Numbered from the stretch's first letter, positions 22,664 to 35,180 are shown. The stretch: 64,000 nucleotides of DNA from Anopheles merus (GCF_017562075.2 NC_054085.1:1178001-1242000), one strand, 5' to 3'. The notes: generated by a model from the letters alone, not told the origin. Made by a program: numbers and translations.

Positions 22664-25507
22664 GAAAGAGTCTGATCTGTATCAACCGGAAATTATTTGT
22701 CGGTAATGTATTTAAAGAACTGTAAAAAGACATCAAAAGAACATACTATATGACTTAAATTTAGTAACGTGATTACAATAGAAACTAGTTGTTTGGTGAT
22801 AGTGATGTAAGCCAAAAATTTCTTTTAACTCATTCCTTCCTCCAAATAGATGGATGAAAGGAATGGTGTTGAGATTAGTTTTTGTTTCACAATAATTCTG
22901 ATTTTAATGTTTGCAATCAATTTGTTTGCAGGGATTGATTTTTTTTTTAATCTAAAATATGAAAGAACATTCTTTATACGTGCAATTGTGCATAGTTTTA
23001 CTCAATGTTTTTCTCTTTCAGTCAATGTTTTGTTTTGGGGTATGGGACTGAAACATACAGGAATGCAACCAGATATCCTACGCACTCATTAATTACATTA
23101 ATTAACAAAGTCAAATACGTGCGCCCAGGTAACTAGTTGAGTTGCTTTATTGTTTACCGAGCAGGCCACTAAAAAACACTGAGATGTGTAAAGAATCACA
23201 ATTTTAAGACACAATTGCACCCCGCAAGCGACATGTATGTGCAGTTATTTTTTTAAAAAAAGGTGTTTAAAATAAGTGTTTTAAAAGTGAAGTAGAAACA
23301 GTCTTTTCATAACACTAAGGGTGGCGTTAGTGGTTGGTCAGCGCATACTCTCGAAAAAATATAACACAACGTTTAAGGGCAAAATTTAATCGAAGTATCA
23401 CAAATAAAAAGCATCAAAGATATGTTTTGTGATAGCTACGATAAAGCAGCAACAAAGCATAGCGCGATGTGACGATGCATTTGCGCAATGTATGCCAATC
23501 GTTTGACTCTTTCCAATCTCAGGCAAGATGAATCGCACTTTGTAACATTTCAGTTTGAGTAAACACCATGATGTACACCATGTATTATTGAAACAATCGG
23601 AACCGAACCTTTTTTAATGAATCATAAAGCATAAAATAATTAATCATGGCTAATGACATGATACTTTTACGGGGTGGAATATATGGCGATAAGAAGGTAT
23701 AACACAAACACACGTAATCTAAGCTAAATTTGTCTACACATGTTTCGACTGAATGTGCAGTCAGAAAGATGTAGGAACTTAGTATCGTAGTAAAACTCCC
23801 AAAAACAGCTGCACATTGTGTGTCGTTTTTGTTGAATTCTAAGTACCGCTGTAATTTTATGCACAGCATTTATTTTCGTTCGCTGCAAATTTCATTTCGT
23901 TTGGAAAGGTTTGTTTCAAGTAATGTTTTGATTTGAGGATAAACAGTGAATTAACATTAAAACAGTTTTGATATAAATAATAGTCCATCACACACATGTA
24001 TCGTGCAATGAGTAACTTGTTTATATATCTGCATGAACCAAACAACCTAAGCAACAATAGGACACATAATTACTAAACTGGGATATGGTAGGATCATAAT
24101 CGAAGAATACACCTTGAAATGGAAAACAGAACAGAGGGAACTGCAAACTGCGCATCATTGTAGGGCCAAATTGATAAAACACAGCTAGGAAGTAAATAAA
24201 AGACGTCATGTAGCGTAATGTAACATTGAAATGGGTGACTTACATTGCGATATTTTGTTCTTGGAAAATTGCTAGGTAGTACGCAGGGAAAAGCGTAATT
24301 AAAACAAACCCGGAACTATTTTTTTCTACATTCATACATTTTAACGCGAACGTACCAAAACACACGTATTTATATAGCGAGAGAAGAGTTAGAATAGTGG
24401 TTGTCTGCATGCTAGGAATAATTATCGTCCCATTTTAGAAGACTCGATCATTCTAATGCCTATACACCACCATACACCATTAGCAAATGAATCGTAACGC
24501 GCTCGACAGAATCTATCAGAAATAGCACATACAATGATCACAATTCAAAGGAGGAATCAGGTCGTTACAAAGTATTAGGGAAATTCGCTTTTTTATAAAC
24601 ACCAGCTGAGCACTTTTCTTACAACTGCATGACACAAACCGTACATGACGAAACAATTGGTTTGCAATTGGTCTTGCTTTATATTTCCCTCCGTGACAAA
24701 GTCAGAGTAAAGACTTCGAACTGAGCGCTCGAATGAAGCTTAGCGATTTGTAATGCAGTAGTTGAGATCGAATAGCAATAGCAACGAAATATACATAAAC
24801 ATAAAGAAAAAAGATAAACGAACAAACAAAAAGGTACTGCAGCGTGCTGCTCCGTCGTAGAAAATTTATAACCATAACAAACAGAACTTGTTGCGGAAAA
24901 ATGCGTACGATAGTACTAAATTTTAATAAAAAGTCATTTCTCATTGCATTTGCATAAGAAAATACAAAAAGCATTAACATTTTCATCCCAATCGCCAATA
25001 GTGTATCCTGGGATAAAGTATATTCGTGTTAAAATTTCGGAAGTTTCCAAAGCCGGCACAAAAGCAGTTTAACAGTTTAACAATATGGCCACATGGTAGA
25101 AAATAAAAAAACAGCATTCACTCGCTATCAGACCCACCATCCTCCCAACAAGGAAATGTGCGACATTACACAGGCAACAACCTCCTTGATACACAAGATT
25201 CACAAGTCTTTGAAGTAAAAGCTATACACACACTAATGAATATGTCAATGTTCAATTGCATATTCTTCCCCACATTGGTAAGATATTGAAATAAAAAATA
25301 TTGATAAATAAATGAAGAAAATACAATTCTTGAATCCGAAAAAATGTCATTAGAAAAAATTGTACTACAAATTAGTAGCTGGCTTAATCAATTCAAAATG
25401 TATAATTATGTTCACGATAGCCCGGAGTAAGTTTTAAAAAAATATTACTGGGGATCTTTATTTGCGAACTGCTAAACTAAGACTGAAGCTAACTTCTGGA
25501 TTCGGTA
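22664..25507. other. Shank 3' flank / probable 3' UTR
   Basis: No convincing exon on either strand. AT-rich with several AATAAA-type signals on the plus strand, for example near 23404 and 24195, so part of it is probably a long Shank 3' UTR. The end cannot be fixed from sequence alone. No SAM-domain coding was seen here. Confidence 0.5.
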
Positions 25508-25708
25508 CTATTTAGCTAGGCTGGTGTTTTCGGTGCTGCCAGGTTTGCCGGTCACGTTGTCGTCCACGTTTATGATGATCATGTTGCCTCGGTCCGTCTG
25601 AACATACGACACCACACCTGGTCGTGGGAACCTGCTTCCAGTGGAGTTCCCGTTGGAACCTGACTCCGCGCGTGGAGTAACATCGATGGCTCGCTTGCGA
25701 CCGTTTTC
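25508..25708 (-). other. Unrecognised coding-like stretch, 66 codons
   Basis: Minus-strand frame ending in TAG (25508-25510) and open back to a TAA at 25709-25711. It reads like protein (parts: GRKRAIDVTPRAESG, GVVSYVQTD, IIINVDDNVTG) and is GC-richer than its flanks, but has no good start codon and no clear acceptor. It lies between the convergent ends of Shank and the P450. It could be a last exon of an unseen gene or a gene fragment. I do not recognise it. Confidence 0.3.
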
Positions 25709-26218
25709 TTACTCAGCACCTGTATCATAGCGCGTAGCGCATGTGTACATATCTGTATACTTTATAGTAACTATTTCGGACGGTTTCCATAAATGTACTT
25801 TTAAATTTGGATGACGTTTTATGTTCATAAAACCTTTATTCTGTAAAACGTATTGAACGTATTCGGTGAAGTATGAGAAAACGCCCCCCCCCCCCCTTCT
25901 TAACAGCTACAGGCAGCTCCTAATACCTGATGCATCAGCGCTAGCGCGGAAAAGTAGACGCTACCTGATACCTGATGCGGAAAAGTAGGCGCTGGTTGAA
26001 AAAAGTTTGAGAAACACTGTTTTAATCACGCCGACAGTGTGCACAAAACGCGGTAATCGCCTATCCTTTTATTGTTTTATATAAAACGAAACATAATTAT
26101 ACATGTGGTGAAATGGTGAAATAATAATATTTCTCGAATATAGGAGTTATTGCCGTTTTACGTTCCGATTCATATTTGATCTCGATTAAATAAGCTGTAA
26201 GTTGTAAGCATTTTTTAC
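25709..26218. other. P450 3' flank
   Basis: Non-coding. Contains a run of 13 C at 25884-25896, a short near-repeat (ACCTGATGC, GGAAAAGTAG) at about 25925-25992, and a candidate minus-strand AATAAA at about 26058-26063, some 155 bp past the P450 stop. Confidence 0.5.
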
Positions 26219-29200
26219 TTATAACATTCGTCTTTGGATGCGTATCTTAAGACCGCCTTTGGTACGCATAACCAAATCGCCGTACAGTATCAGATCTTCC
26301 CGACGGTGGACTGATTCGATTGTGTAGTTTCTCACCACCGCCGATATCACCGCCTTCTCCTCAAGTGCACCAAACTTCTGTCCAATGCAGTTCCGTGGCC
26401 CGGCACTGAACGGAATATACGAGTAGGGATGGCGATTGGTGCTGTTTTCGGGCAGGAAACGATCCGGATAAAACTTCTCCGGATTGGGAAAGTACTGAGG
26501 ATCTCGGTGCAATTGGTAGAGCATGATCACGGCGTTCGTTCCACTCGGTATGTGATGTCCTTCGATGTCCACCCCCGTAGTGAGCGTGCGCGATAGTATG
26601 GGAATGCTGGGAAACAGTCGCAAGCTTTCCTTGATGCAGCACTCCAAATATCGCATCTCGGACAGCTCTGCCATCGTTGGATGGCGCTCCCTATCTCCAC
26701 CCATGATGCCGTCTATCTCCAGGAAGACGCGCTCCTGGACGGTTTGGTCCGTGCCGAGTAAGTACAACATCCACGCCAGTGCAGTGGCCGTCGTATCGTG
26801 TCCACCCAGTATGAAAGTGTCCACCTCTTCGCGTATGTCTGCATCGGATAGCAGCTGGCCATCTTCCGACAGCTCGAGCAATAAATCCAAAAAAGCAAGC
26901 TGTTTTCTCTGACCAAGCGCCTCCTCGCTGTGTGGTGCGTTATCAGCGGATCCAGTTTCCGACAGCATTGACTGCTTTCGCTGTCGATACATTTCACGGC
27001 GCTTTTGGATCATGCTGTAAGCAAAATCGTGCAGGATTTTCAAACAATGCTCGTGCTCGGTGTAAGCTTTTGTGAAGCGGAATATAAAATCAGAACGCAA
27101 CCAAAACTTCTGTAACCGTTCTAGAATAATTTCCGATATCCTACAAAATACACAGAAATATGTAGCATTGTAGAGAGGGTCCTTTTTTGTTTAGAAACTA
27201 CAGCATGAAGATATATACTTCTCGTGTGCCTTCACGTATTCCGAATCGGACTTTTCCAACGCGTCTATGGGATAGCCCATGGCCGTTTCTATCAAAGAAA
27301 ACAATAGTAGGTAACGAAACAAATTGAAAGTGATGTTTAAAATTTAAAAATTTAAAACAATGAAGGTTTAGATATTTTGGACCAAATTATATTAATTTAA
27401 CATATATTTAATATGTCCTAAAATCATAAAAAACTCTTTAATTTAAATGATATGGGCAATGCATGATTGTAGATAGTAAAACCTACGTTAGTTATTTTTT
27501 CTTACCGCAAATAATATCCAGCGAAGTTAGCGTAGCATAGATCGTACAATCAAACCCTTCGGTGTTGTTAAGTTGTTTTTCCAGCTGCCGAACCAGAACA
27601 TAGCTTTGCTTGTTCATAACCTCAACAAAGTTCGCCAGTATTTTAAAATGAAACGTAGGTGTCAGCATCTTACGACGCTGATGCCATTTGGCGGCATGAC
27701 TCGTAAGCAGACCGGTACCAATCCACGGTTTAAGCAGATCATAATCGCGACCCTTTTCAATGTTCTTGGAGCTAGAGAGAATTTTCTATTACCAGAAAGA
27801 AAAACATACTTTTACACAGAGAACATTGTACGAAAGGCACATAAAGATAGCAGAAGATTGTGTAATACCTCAGCGGCAGTAGCTTTCGAAATGAGAATGT
27901 AGGGCTTCAGCCCGGCCCAGACACGGTTAAATCCTTGCCTCCGTCCGTACAGTAACCTTGCGCCATTGATCGTACTGAACATTTCTGCAAACAAGAAAAA
28001 ATGTTTTGTTCAATTGTATATGTTGTTGTTATGTTTTCTTAAAGTTGTAACTCCCCGACATTTAAGACAGTGGTGTTAATCTTAAGTACATATCCAAAAA
28101 AATTGTAATGGGTTTGGAGATAGTTACCGTCGCCATGTAGTAAGTTTGGAGATAGTTACAGTCGCCATGTAATATGTTCGGTTTTAGATACGGTCGCCAA
28201 GTAATCTGATGAGTGAAAAATATAAGACCATTCTTCACGAGTCGTATCAAATAAATGATAAAGTGTACTGATAAAGTACTATAAGTACGCGGATTGCTCG
28301 GGAACGCAGAAACCGCGTATCTCGGGAACAGACTTTATATGCTTTTTTACGGTTACGGGATAAGCAGAATTATTCATAATATTTACATGTTTAAGCCATC
28401 GCTACCCAAACATGTGCAAAGATAACAGTAAAAAGGAAATTAAAAAAAATCATATTTATTATAATTTTGAAATTTTTTCACAGTTTAAAAGTAGAAGAGC
28501 ATAGAAAATTGACTCTAAATAAGCTTGTTGTTTTGGAAAGTATGGCATGAAAAATCAATCGAGACGGGCAGTAGAAATGGCAGTAGGCTTGATACATTTC
28601 TATGGAAACCTCTTAACCGCTATTTGATGGGGTGTACAGTTGGAATTCAATAGTTCAACGCTTTTAGTTGCCATGATTTTTAATTGAAGGCCAAGGTCAG
28701 ACACACCGAAAAACCAACGCAACGAAAACGATATGATAACCGAAAAATAATGCTTTTCAATGTCAATTTCAAAAAAATTGTGATTTGTTGACCCCAAATG
28801 TGACAAAAAAAACATGAAAAAAAAATCACTAGAACTAAACAAACGTTTGGATTTCGCTGGGCCAATTGGTTGAACGAAATTGGTCAACCGGAAAACGAAG
28901 CGTTACATTTCACCCGTACATTTTTTCAGTGTGTCTGGCCTCGGCCCAACGCTCAATAGTTGGTTGATAGTTTAATTTAAAAGCATGCGTTTCTTTGGAA
29001 AATCAGGTTTGCCACAAATCTCATGGCTCTTTACGAAGAAATTCAAATCTGTTTCGGTTGGAAAAACGTGCGAGCTATAAAGCACGAATTCAATAGTTGA
29101 TATGCATGCAATTGAAGTTCCACCAGTGGTTGTTTAGTTGCCAAGGTTAATTAAAAAAACTAAGTTTAATTTCTACAGTGCTACAACCGAGCACTCCATA

Positions 29201-32200
29201 GCGGGATGCAAATCTCCGTATAGTGAGCCCAAAAAGTATTCATCTATCTTAATAACTTACAGAAAATGCCGCAATAGACATGGGTCGCTAAAAGCAATGA
29301 TGATGTTTGATACACACGATTATTTAGAGATCCTTTGTGTTTAAAGTCATTGTATGATTGTCTAGTCCTCTAGACTATACGGCTCTGTGCGAAAATTAAA
29401 TCTGTGCAACGTAGATTTACTAGAGTCTCCCTTGTATTTTAATATGCCTGATTACCGCATGCGATGTTTGTTGCTTGGGCTAGAATCTCTCAAAAATCGC
29501 CGAAAAGTTGCACAAAATTGTGTTTATAGCCAAGCTGCTGAAACATGAGATTGACGCGCCTGAGTTGCTAAAAAATATCCCCATATACGCACCAGTCAGA
29601 ACCCATAGACAACGTGCATTTTTAGAAAATGAGTTTAGGAGAACTTTAGCCTCATACAACGACCCTCTATTGAGAATGTGTAGACAGTTCAATTATCATT
29701 TCGAATCTTTTAACTTTCATTTGACTACGCAGAGCTTAACATATAGAATTTAAGTGACAAGGGTCATAGTCTATGTAATACCAGACCCTAAAATTGTCTA
29801 ATCTTCCTTCTAAATTAATGCATTTATGTTTATGTTTCAATTGCACTTCGCGCGGTCAGAGAGACACTATAGGCGGGGAAGTTGAAGAAATGGAAATGGA
29901 TGGCGGGGAAGTTGAAGAAAGCATGATGGCGGTGAAGTAAAGATAGATCATCATCTTATGCATCTTCTCTTCTCTTAATCTTATGCATAGCCTATCCTAC
30001 TCATTTTTCAAGGTTACAAAACATTTGGGAGGCCTCATTCCTTCATTTGATCAGCGTTTGGCAATTTTTCTGACACTAATTTTGTGTCAAACTGTGAACT
30101 AAGCAGCCATTCTTAACAATTTATCTAACGAAAGAAGCGGTTTAATGTCTACAAAATTAAATATAACCCAGGAATCAGTGCATTTTATGATGGCCAATAA
30201 GATAAGGAGAAGAGATGGGTCGTATCATGATACTAGGGCTCAGTGATGAAAGGTGAGCTAGAAAAATGAGCCAAATTGAAAGAAAACGAGATCGTGAAAT
30301 GTATTCTTGTATGATTTAAGTATGATTTAAAATTTGGGCCGGTCTGATGGTACAGTCGTCAACTCGAACGACTTAACAACATGCCCGTCATGGGTTCAAG
30401 CCCCTAATAGCCCGTGTCCCCATACGTAGGACTGACTATCCTGCTACGGTAACAAAAAGTCACTGAAAGCCAAGCCCACTTCACTAGTGGGTACAGGCAG
30501 ACCTTGACCGGCAGCCGAGGAAGAAGATGAAGAATTATTTAAGTACTGTGAGTCCCAGTTCTGAGCAATTGTATTTAAAAATTACCACATAGTTCATGGT
30601 CAGTCAACTGGGAGAACATACAGAGCATTGCAATTTACCTAAAACACCAAACCAGCTGAAACCAAACTGATGAAAACGATTTAATAGACTCTCAATCTAT
30701 TCTGTTGCCAATTTTTTAAAGGAACTTAGCCATGTGGTCCGGAAATGCAATATTTCTACCAGATATTAATTGGAACATGTCTTGTAAGATGAGCGGGACA
30801 AAAATACGCCCTATTTGAGGTTCAAATGAGCGTTGGTCAAATAGCCACTAATAGTCATAAATGCAATAAAAAACAAGATCATGACATTTTTTGATTCCAT
30901 AATCTTTGTTGTCTAACGCATATTACGCCAAAAACCTGATAGTCAAATACTTTTAGTGCGTCAATCAAACGACTTAGTTTTTTTAAATAATGAAGTTGGT
31001 TTTGCACTATTGTAATGCTTATTTTTTAGCAATACGTGTTCATTGATGGTCCCCTTGTCAAACCTCATCATTATTTTTAATAACCCATGCCTATTGCGGC
31101 CATAATATAAATTTTTCTGTAAAATATTCAGCTAGACGAATACTTTTTGGGCTGACTGTATGTAATCAGTGGCGGATTTAACGGTGCGCGGACTGAGCGG
31201 CCGCGGGGGCCCCGTCAATGTAGGGGCCCCGTGTATGGTAATTCCAGCATATAGAACAATGTGTACAGTAGTCTCAGCAAGAGCTTCTGTGCTAGTTAGG
31301 GGCCCCATGGATGACGGGACTCATAAACTATTGGGGCCCAGTACAGGGATTCTGAACACCCCCCCCCTCCCCCCAAGCAAACCATTAAAGTGTGTTTGAT
31401 TCAAAACCTAATGCAACAATATGCACCCCGACACCAAGCGGGGGCCTCCACTCCTTTTAACGCTTAGGGCCCCCAACACCCTAAATCCGCCACTGTATGT
31501 AATACAAATCTAGTGACGAAAGAGTTCATAAGGACCAAAGTCACATTAAATCTTTAGATAGACTGACAAAATATGTAATGCGAATTCTAACAAAGTCTTT
31601 ATAATATAGAAGTTGGTGGATGATCGATTTTAATCCACAAAAACTTTTGGAAGTGGCTTTTTGAGAGTTAGATGACAAAGTGTTCACAAACATTTGCAAA
31701 CTTTGTAAAAATGTCCGAAAATGCATCCAAATTACTGTATACACCACAACTAAAATCTCAATGCTTGCTGCGATGAAACGACTGAAACTTTTGTATCTAT
31801 CCTTTTTATATAATCAAAAGTACTCGCTGTCTCGAGCTCTATAGCATGTAAAATTTCATTATGATAATTCATTCAGGAACCAGTTAAGTTAGGCCATAGT
31901 TTCGTTTTAAGAAATTAGTCAAAAGTGTGACTTGTCTCTTGCAATACAGTCTGATCTCACTAGTTACGATACGATTGCGTACTAGTGGATTCACACTCGA
32001 TAGTTGCGTTTTTTGATAGACCGCAAATGTGATGAGCAGAAATAATCTAGAACAATTTTGTTGAAAAAGCTTTGTGAATATTACCCTTTCTTTAATAGAT
32101 TGAACTAGTAGCTTGTATTTTAGTTGAAATATGTTTTCATATTTACAAGGACTTCAGCTACGTGTTAGTTTCAGCTATGGGAAGTAATTAATTTTCATGC

Positions 32201-34666
32201 GTACTGAAATGAGCATGTAAACTCAGAAAAATGTGTTAATTTTAAATTTCGTACAAATGAATGCAGATAAAACCTTTTCACCGCATCATGATTTTGGCTC
32301 GCTTCTCACTTTCATTGGACCAGGATGGCACAACACCGAAGCTGTGAGGCAATTCTCTGAGGCAAAATAACCTTACCAGTGTGCTTTAATCTCCCAAAAC
32401 TCAAGGTCGTGGAACACTTACTGCTCCACACATAAACATACTTGTTTATTCATTATTCATAACGGAAGTTACAGCGGTTATGAGTAATATACCTTAAAAA
32501 TTACATTGGCAAGTATTTATACGGAGTTACCTTTCTTGCACCTGAACGTTAAAGGTCTGAACGGGGCAGTTTGCCCATTCGGTGAGTTTAATTCCAAATA
32601 ACCGTTACAAGCGCACATGAAAGCTGTGCACCATCCACAGTTGATGATTACTACGGAATCACCCTGAATCTTAAGAAATCCCCAAACAAAAATCATTACA
32701 GGTCCTTTCACTTTACGCCTTGTGCAATAATGTAAAAAACATAATCAGCTTTTGCTTCCTTTCATTCACTGCCTCCCGCTATCCTTACTTCACTGCCAGA
32801 ATGCAAATGCTTCTGTAATACGAACAATTGTTGTAAAACACTTTTGTATGGCTCTCTTGTAAACAACGTAACATGTATCTAACTATACATTTGTAATAAC
32901 TCAAATTGTCTACTATCATTGGAAATGTGAGAAGTGATAAAGCGGGATGCGAGGAGTGAATGAGTCGCACAACATATCGAAGGGGTCTACGCCTGTTTTA
33001 CCTTGATACATTTGATTGCCGGTGTCTCCGTTTCTGAGCTGGCCGGCTTTACCAGATTTTTAACATTTATACTTTTAACTTGAACCACGTTCAAGCGATC
33101 ACTGCTGTACACATATGGCTGCGGCGCAATTTTGCGCACTTGGTGAACACAAGTTTATGGCTGGTAGGGTTGTATCTTTGGTAGGAAGGAAGCTGTACCA
33201 TCAGAGCAATCGGGTAACGGGTCCCAAGATCGTTGATCCATCGGGTAACCGTAGTATTTTGCGGAACAGACAATCTCAACAATTTTTCAAGGTCCTGATG
33301 AATTTAATGCCCCTGACCGAGCAAAATCCGCATGGCGTTGCACCTAACAGGAAGGATTGGAGTAATCATTGCACTACCAGCATTGCACTGCATTGTTTCT
33401 TTAATTGCAGTACTGGTTATAGTGATCCAATCTGGCTCTGGCTGTTTAATACTGTTTGACGAAACAACAAAAACTTGATTTGTAAGCAGTATCAAGTAGA
33501 TTTTGTTAGTGTAATTATTAGCTTAACATTTCCACACAACTCGTAGAAAGTTATTTTATTTTTTGTTGTTGTTGCACCAAACACTGCGTCGTAATTTCAG
33601 TATGGTGACGTTATTGGTTTTATTTTTCTATTGAAAGAACCTCCTCGTTAGTGATCTCATTAAGCATTAGTTAAATAATGGGATCATCAACTTATTTCGT
33701 AAGGCTTAGGCCGATGCAGCCTGAAAGGTGCCGATCATCATTAGTCACACCTGATGGACGCACTTCCTCCCATGATGCTTTATCACGCAGGTGAAACGTA
33801 TGAGAAAATGTTTTACCACTTGGTTGGTCCAGCCAAATCATTGCCTTTTTTAAGATTTATTTATTCACTTTGAAAGACAGGTATGAATTAGACGAAGCTT
33901 TATCTTTTTACTTGAAAAGCTATTTGCTTATTATTCTATAAATCATGATGATTTATTCGCCCGTAAACGTCTTTGAAAAAGGGCGATTATTTTTTCTAAC
34001 GTGTTGTGAATGTTTGTTTTGCGTTGTTTGGGAAATGATGCATAAAAAAAACCTTACCACCTGCACTTCTGTTGTTCATTTTCGCAGTTACATAATAATG
34101 ATGCTGCACTTTGGGTATACAAAATTCTTCACGTGCCACCAGCTTTGAAAATTAATAAATTAAACAATTTGTACAAGGTTTCGGAAAAGATTCTTACATC
34201 CTGTTATTGTAATGTTTACGTAGACTGTAGAATAAACTAAGTTTTTTGCTCTATTTACCTACGATGACAAACGAAAGCCAATGACAAGGGACAGTGGGAT
34301 TTATTTTTGTTATGACTCTCAGACTGCGTTATTCCTCCTACACATCAATCTATTTTGCATAATTCACAACACTATGCCAACCAATTCATTCTTCAGCTTT
34401 TCTGCGCATTCTGGCGGTGGCACCGATAGGCAGTTACAACTCACGCTAATTTGCTTACCATCGCGATCAACCAACCATTGCAAACTGTTACCCAGCAAAG
34501 GTAACGCAGGGGGGCCAGGAATACGATTGATGTGTTTGGCGACCTCCGCTCGCTGACGGTAGAAGATAACGGTGGAAGCTGCTACTGTCAGCATCACTAT
34601 CCAAGCAGTCGGGGACAATAGCTGAAGTGCATTTGGCACGAGATCACTCCACAAGATCGAACTCAT
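26219..34666 (-). CDS. Cytochrome P450, CYP4 family
   Basis: Haem-thiolate monooxygenase anchored in the ER membrane. Five exons in transcript order: 34666-34459, 27984-27869, 27785-27506, 27288-27219, 27140-26219; phases agree and give 531 aa, normal for CYP4. Exon 1 has an N-terminal hydrophobic anchor and the proline hinge IPGPPALPLLGN. Then come KWHQRRKMLTPTFHF (C helix), DIICETAMG, the I helix HDTT, the K-helix ESLR, the PDRF motif, and the haem loop FSAGPRNCIG with the Cys codon at 26387-26389. The CYP4 signature EVDTFMFEGHDTT reads EVDTFILGGHDTT, so the glutamate that ester-links haem in most CYP4 enzymes is glycine. Substrate is unknown. The first intron is 6.5 kb and full of repeats. 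A subfamily cannot be assigned safely. Confidence 0.93.
29385..29756 (+). mobile_element. 5'-truncated, frameshifted non-LTR retrotransposon remnant (CR1/T1-type)
   Basis: The plus strand encodes the C-terminal end of a mosquito non-LTR reverse transcriptase: SVQRRFTR-like and DYRMRCLLLGLESLKNRRK pieces, then after a frame change the open stretch at 29508-29753 with IDAPELL, APVRTHRQRAF and NDPLLRMCRQFN. This order is typical of the last part of ORF2 in Anopheles CR1/T1-like elements. Only about 370 bp remain, so it is dead. It is antisense to the host P450 gene. Confidence 0.6.
30336..30533 (+). repeat. tRNA-derived SINE (Sine200-like)
   Basis: About 198 bp starting GGGCCGGTCTGATGGTACAG. 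A perfect Pol III B box GGTTCAAGCC is at 30393-30402, and an A-box-like region lies at the start. The 3' end is the short GAAGAAGATGAAG repeat. Same family and order as 36631-36840 (minus) and 4028-4197 (plus). The Sine200 name is from recognition, not a search. Confidence 0.8.
31167..31495. mobile_element. hAT-type MITE with 8-bp target-site duplication
   Basis: 329 bp with perfect 14-bp terminal inverted repeats CAGTGGCGGATTTA / TAAATCCGCCACTG. It is flanked by the 8-bp direct repeat TATGTAAT (31159-31166 and 31496-31503). TIR sequence and 8-bp duplication fit the hAT superfamily. There is no transposase. The inside is GC-rich with GGGGCCCC blocks and C-runs, unlike the AT-rich intron around it. 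Confidence 0.9.
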
Positions 34667-34910
34667 CGCTACACTATTGATGTGCTTGCGTTAACAGAAA
34701 ATGCTATTTTTTTGTATTGAGCCTTTTCAAACAGCCAATTAAATCTTAACTAAGTGGCATCCGCATTTGCACCATTCACACTATACATTCAATTGATCCT
34801 TTCGCACTGAATATACATTTGGGGAAGGACTTTTCCAGCATCCACTTTAAACTCTCCTCTTCAGTTCACTGTCTTAATCGTACTAAACGTTGCTCAGCAT
34901 CTTGTCGTTG

Positions 34911-34918
34911 CCTTTATA
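34911..34918 (-). promoter_or_regulatory. Candidate TATA box of the CYP4 gene
   Basis: The minus strand reads AATATAAAGG about 245 bp before the CYP4 start codon. A CAGT initiator-like motif lies about 45 bp downstream (34868-34871). That spacing is longer than usual, so the start site is uncertain. Confidence 0.35.
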
Positions 34919-35060
34919 TTGGCGTTGCCTCTTGCCTCAACACCATCGCGGTAGTATACGACAGCGGAATCGTGAGCATGACCATCGGGTGAGCATTATT
35001 ATTATTTGAGAAATGGGTGAAAATGGTATAAGCAAACGAAGCAGCTCAATGGATAATGTA

Positions 35061-35064
35061 TAAT

Positions 35065-35109
<45 letters not shown>

Positions 35110-35112
35110 TGT

Positions 35113-35143
<31 letters not shown>

Positions 35144-35180
35144 TAAAGAGAAATACAGAGACATATAGAGAAATATAGAG
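35061..35180. repeat. GT/GA compound microsatellite
   Basis: (GT)n followed by (GA)n, then imperfect GAGA-rich sequence to about 35180. It lies about 400 bp upstream of the CYP4 start codon, outside any gene seen. Confidence 0.95.

Larger units (their letters stand above)
27985..34458 (-). other. Large first intron of the CYP4 gene
   Basis: Runs from the donor after exon 1 (GTAAGC) to the acceptor before exon 2 (TTTGCAG). It contains a non-LTR remnant (29385-29756), a SINE (30336-30533) and a hAT MITE (31167-31495). About three imperfect units ending in (A)C(A)GTCGCCA lie at 28100-28200. I see no other gene in the rest. Confidence 0.7.

Noticed and set aside
28600..29140. Possible MITE with repeated TTCAATAGTT and TTTAGTTGCC motifs
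   Set aside because: The motifs are direct and not inverted, and I could not find matching ends or a target-site duplication.
30336..30533. tRNA gene or tRNA pseudogene
   Set aside because: It has a B box, but the body and GAAGAA tail match two other copies, so it is a SINE and not a free tRNA gene.
33115..33459. 114-codon plus-strand open frame in the P450 intron region
   Set aside because: No recognisable motif, AT-rich context and no splice or start support; probably chance.
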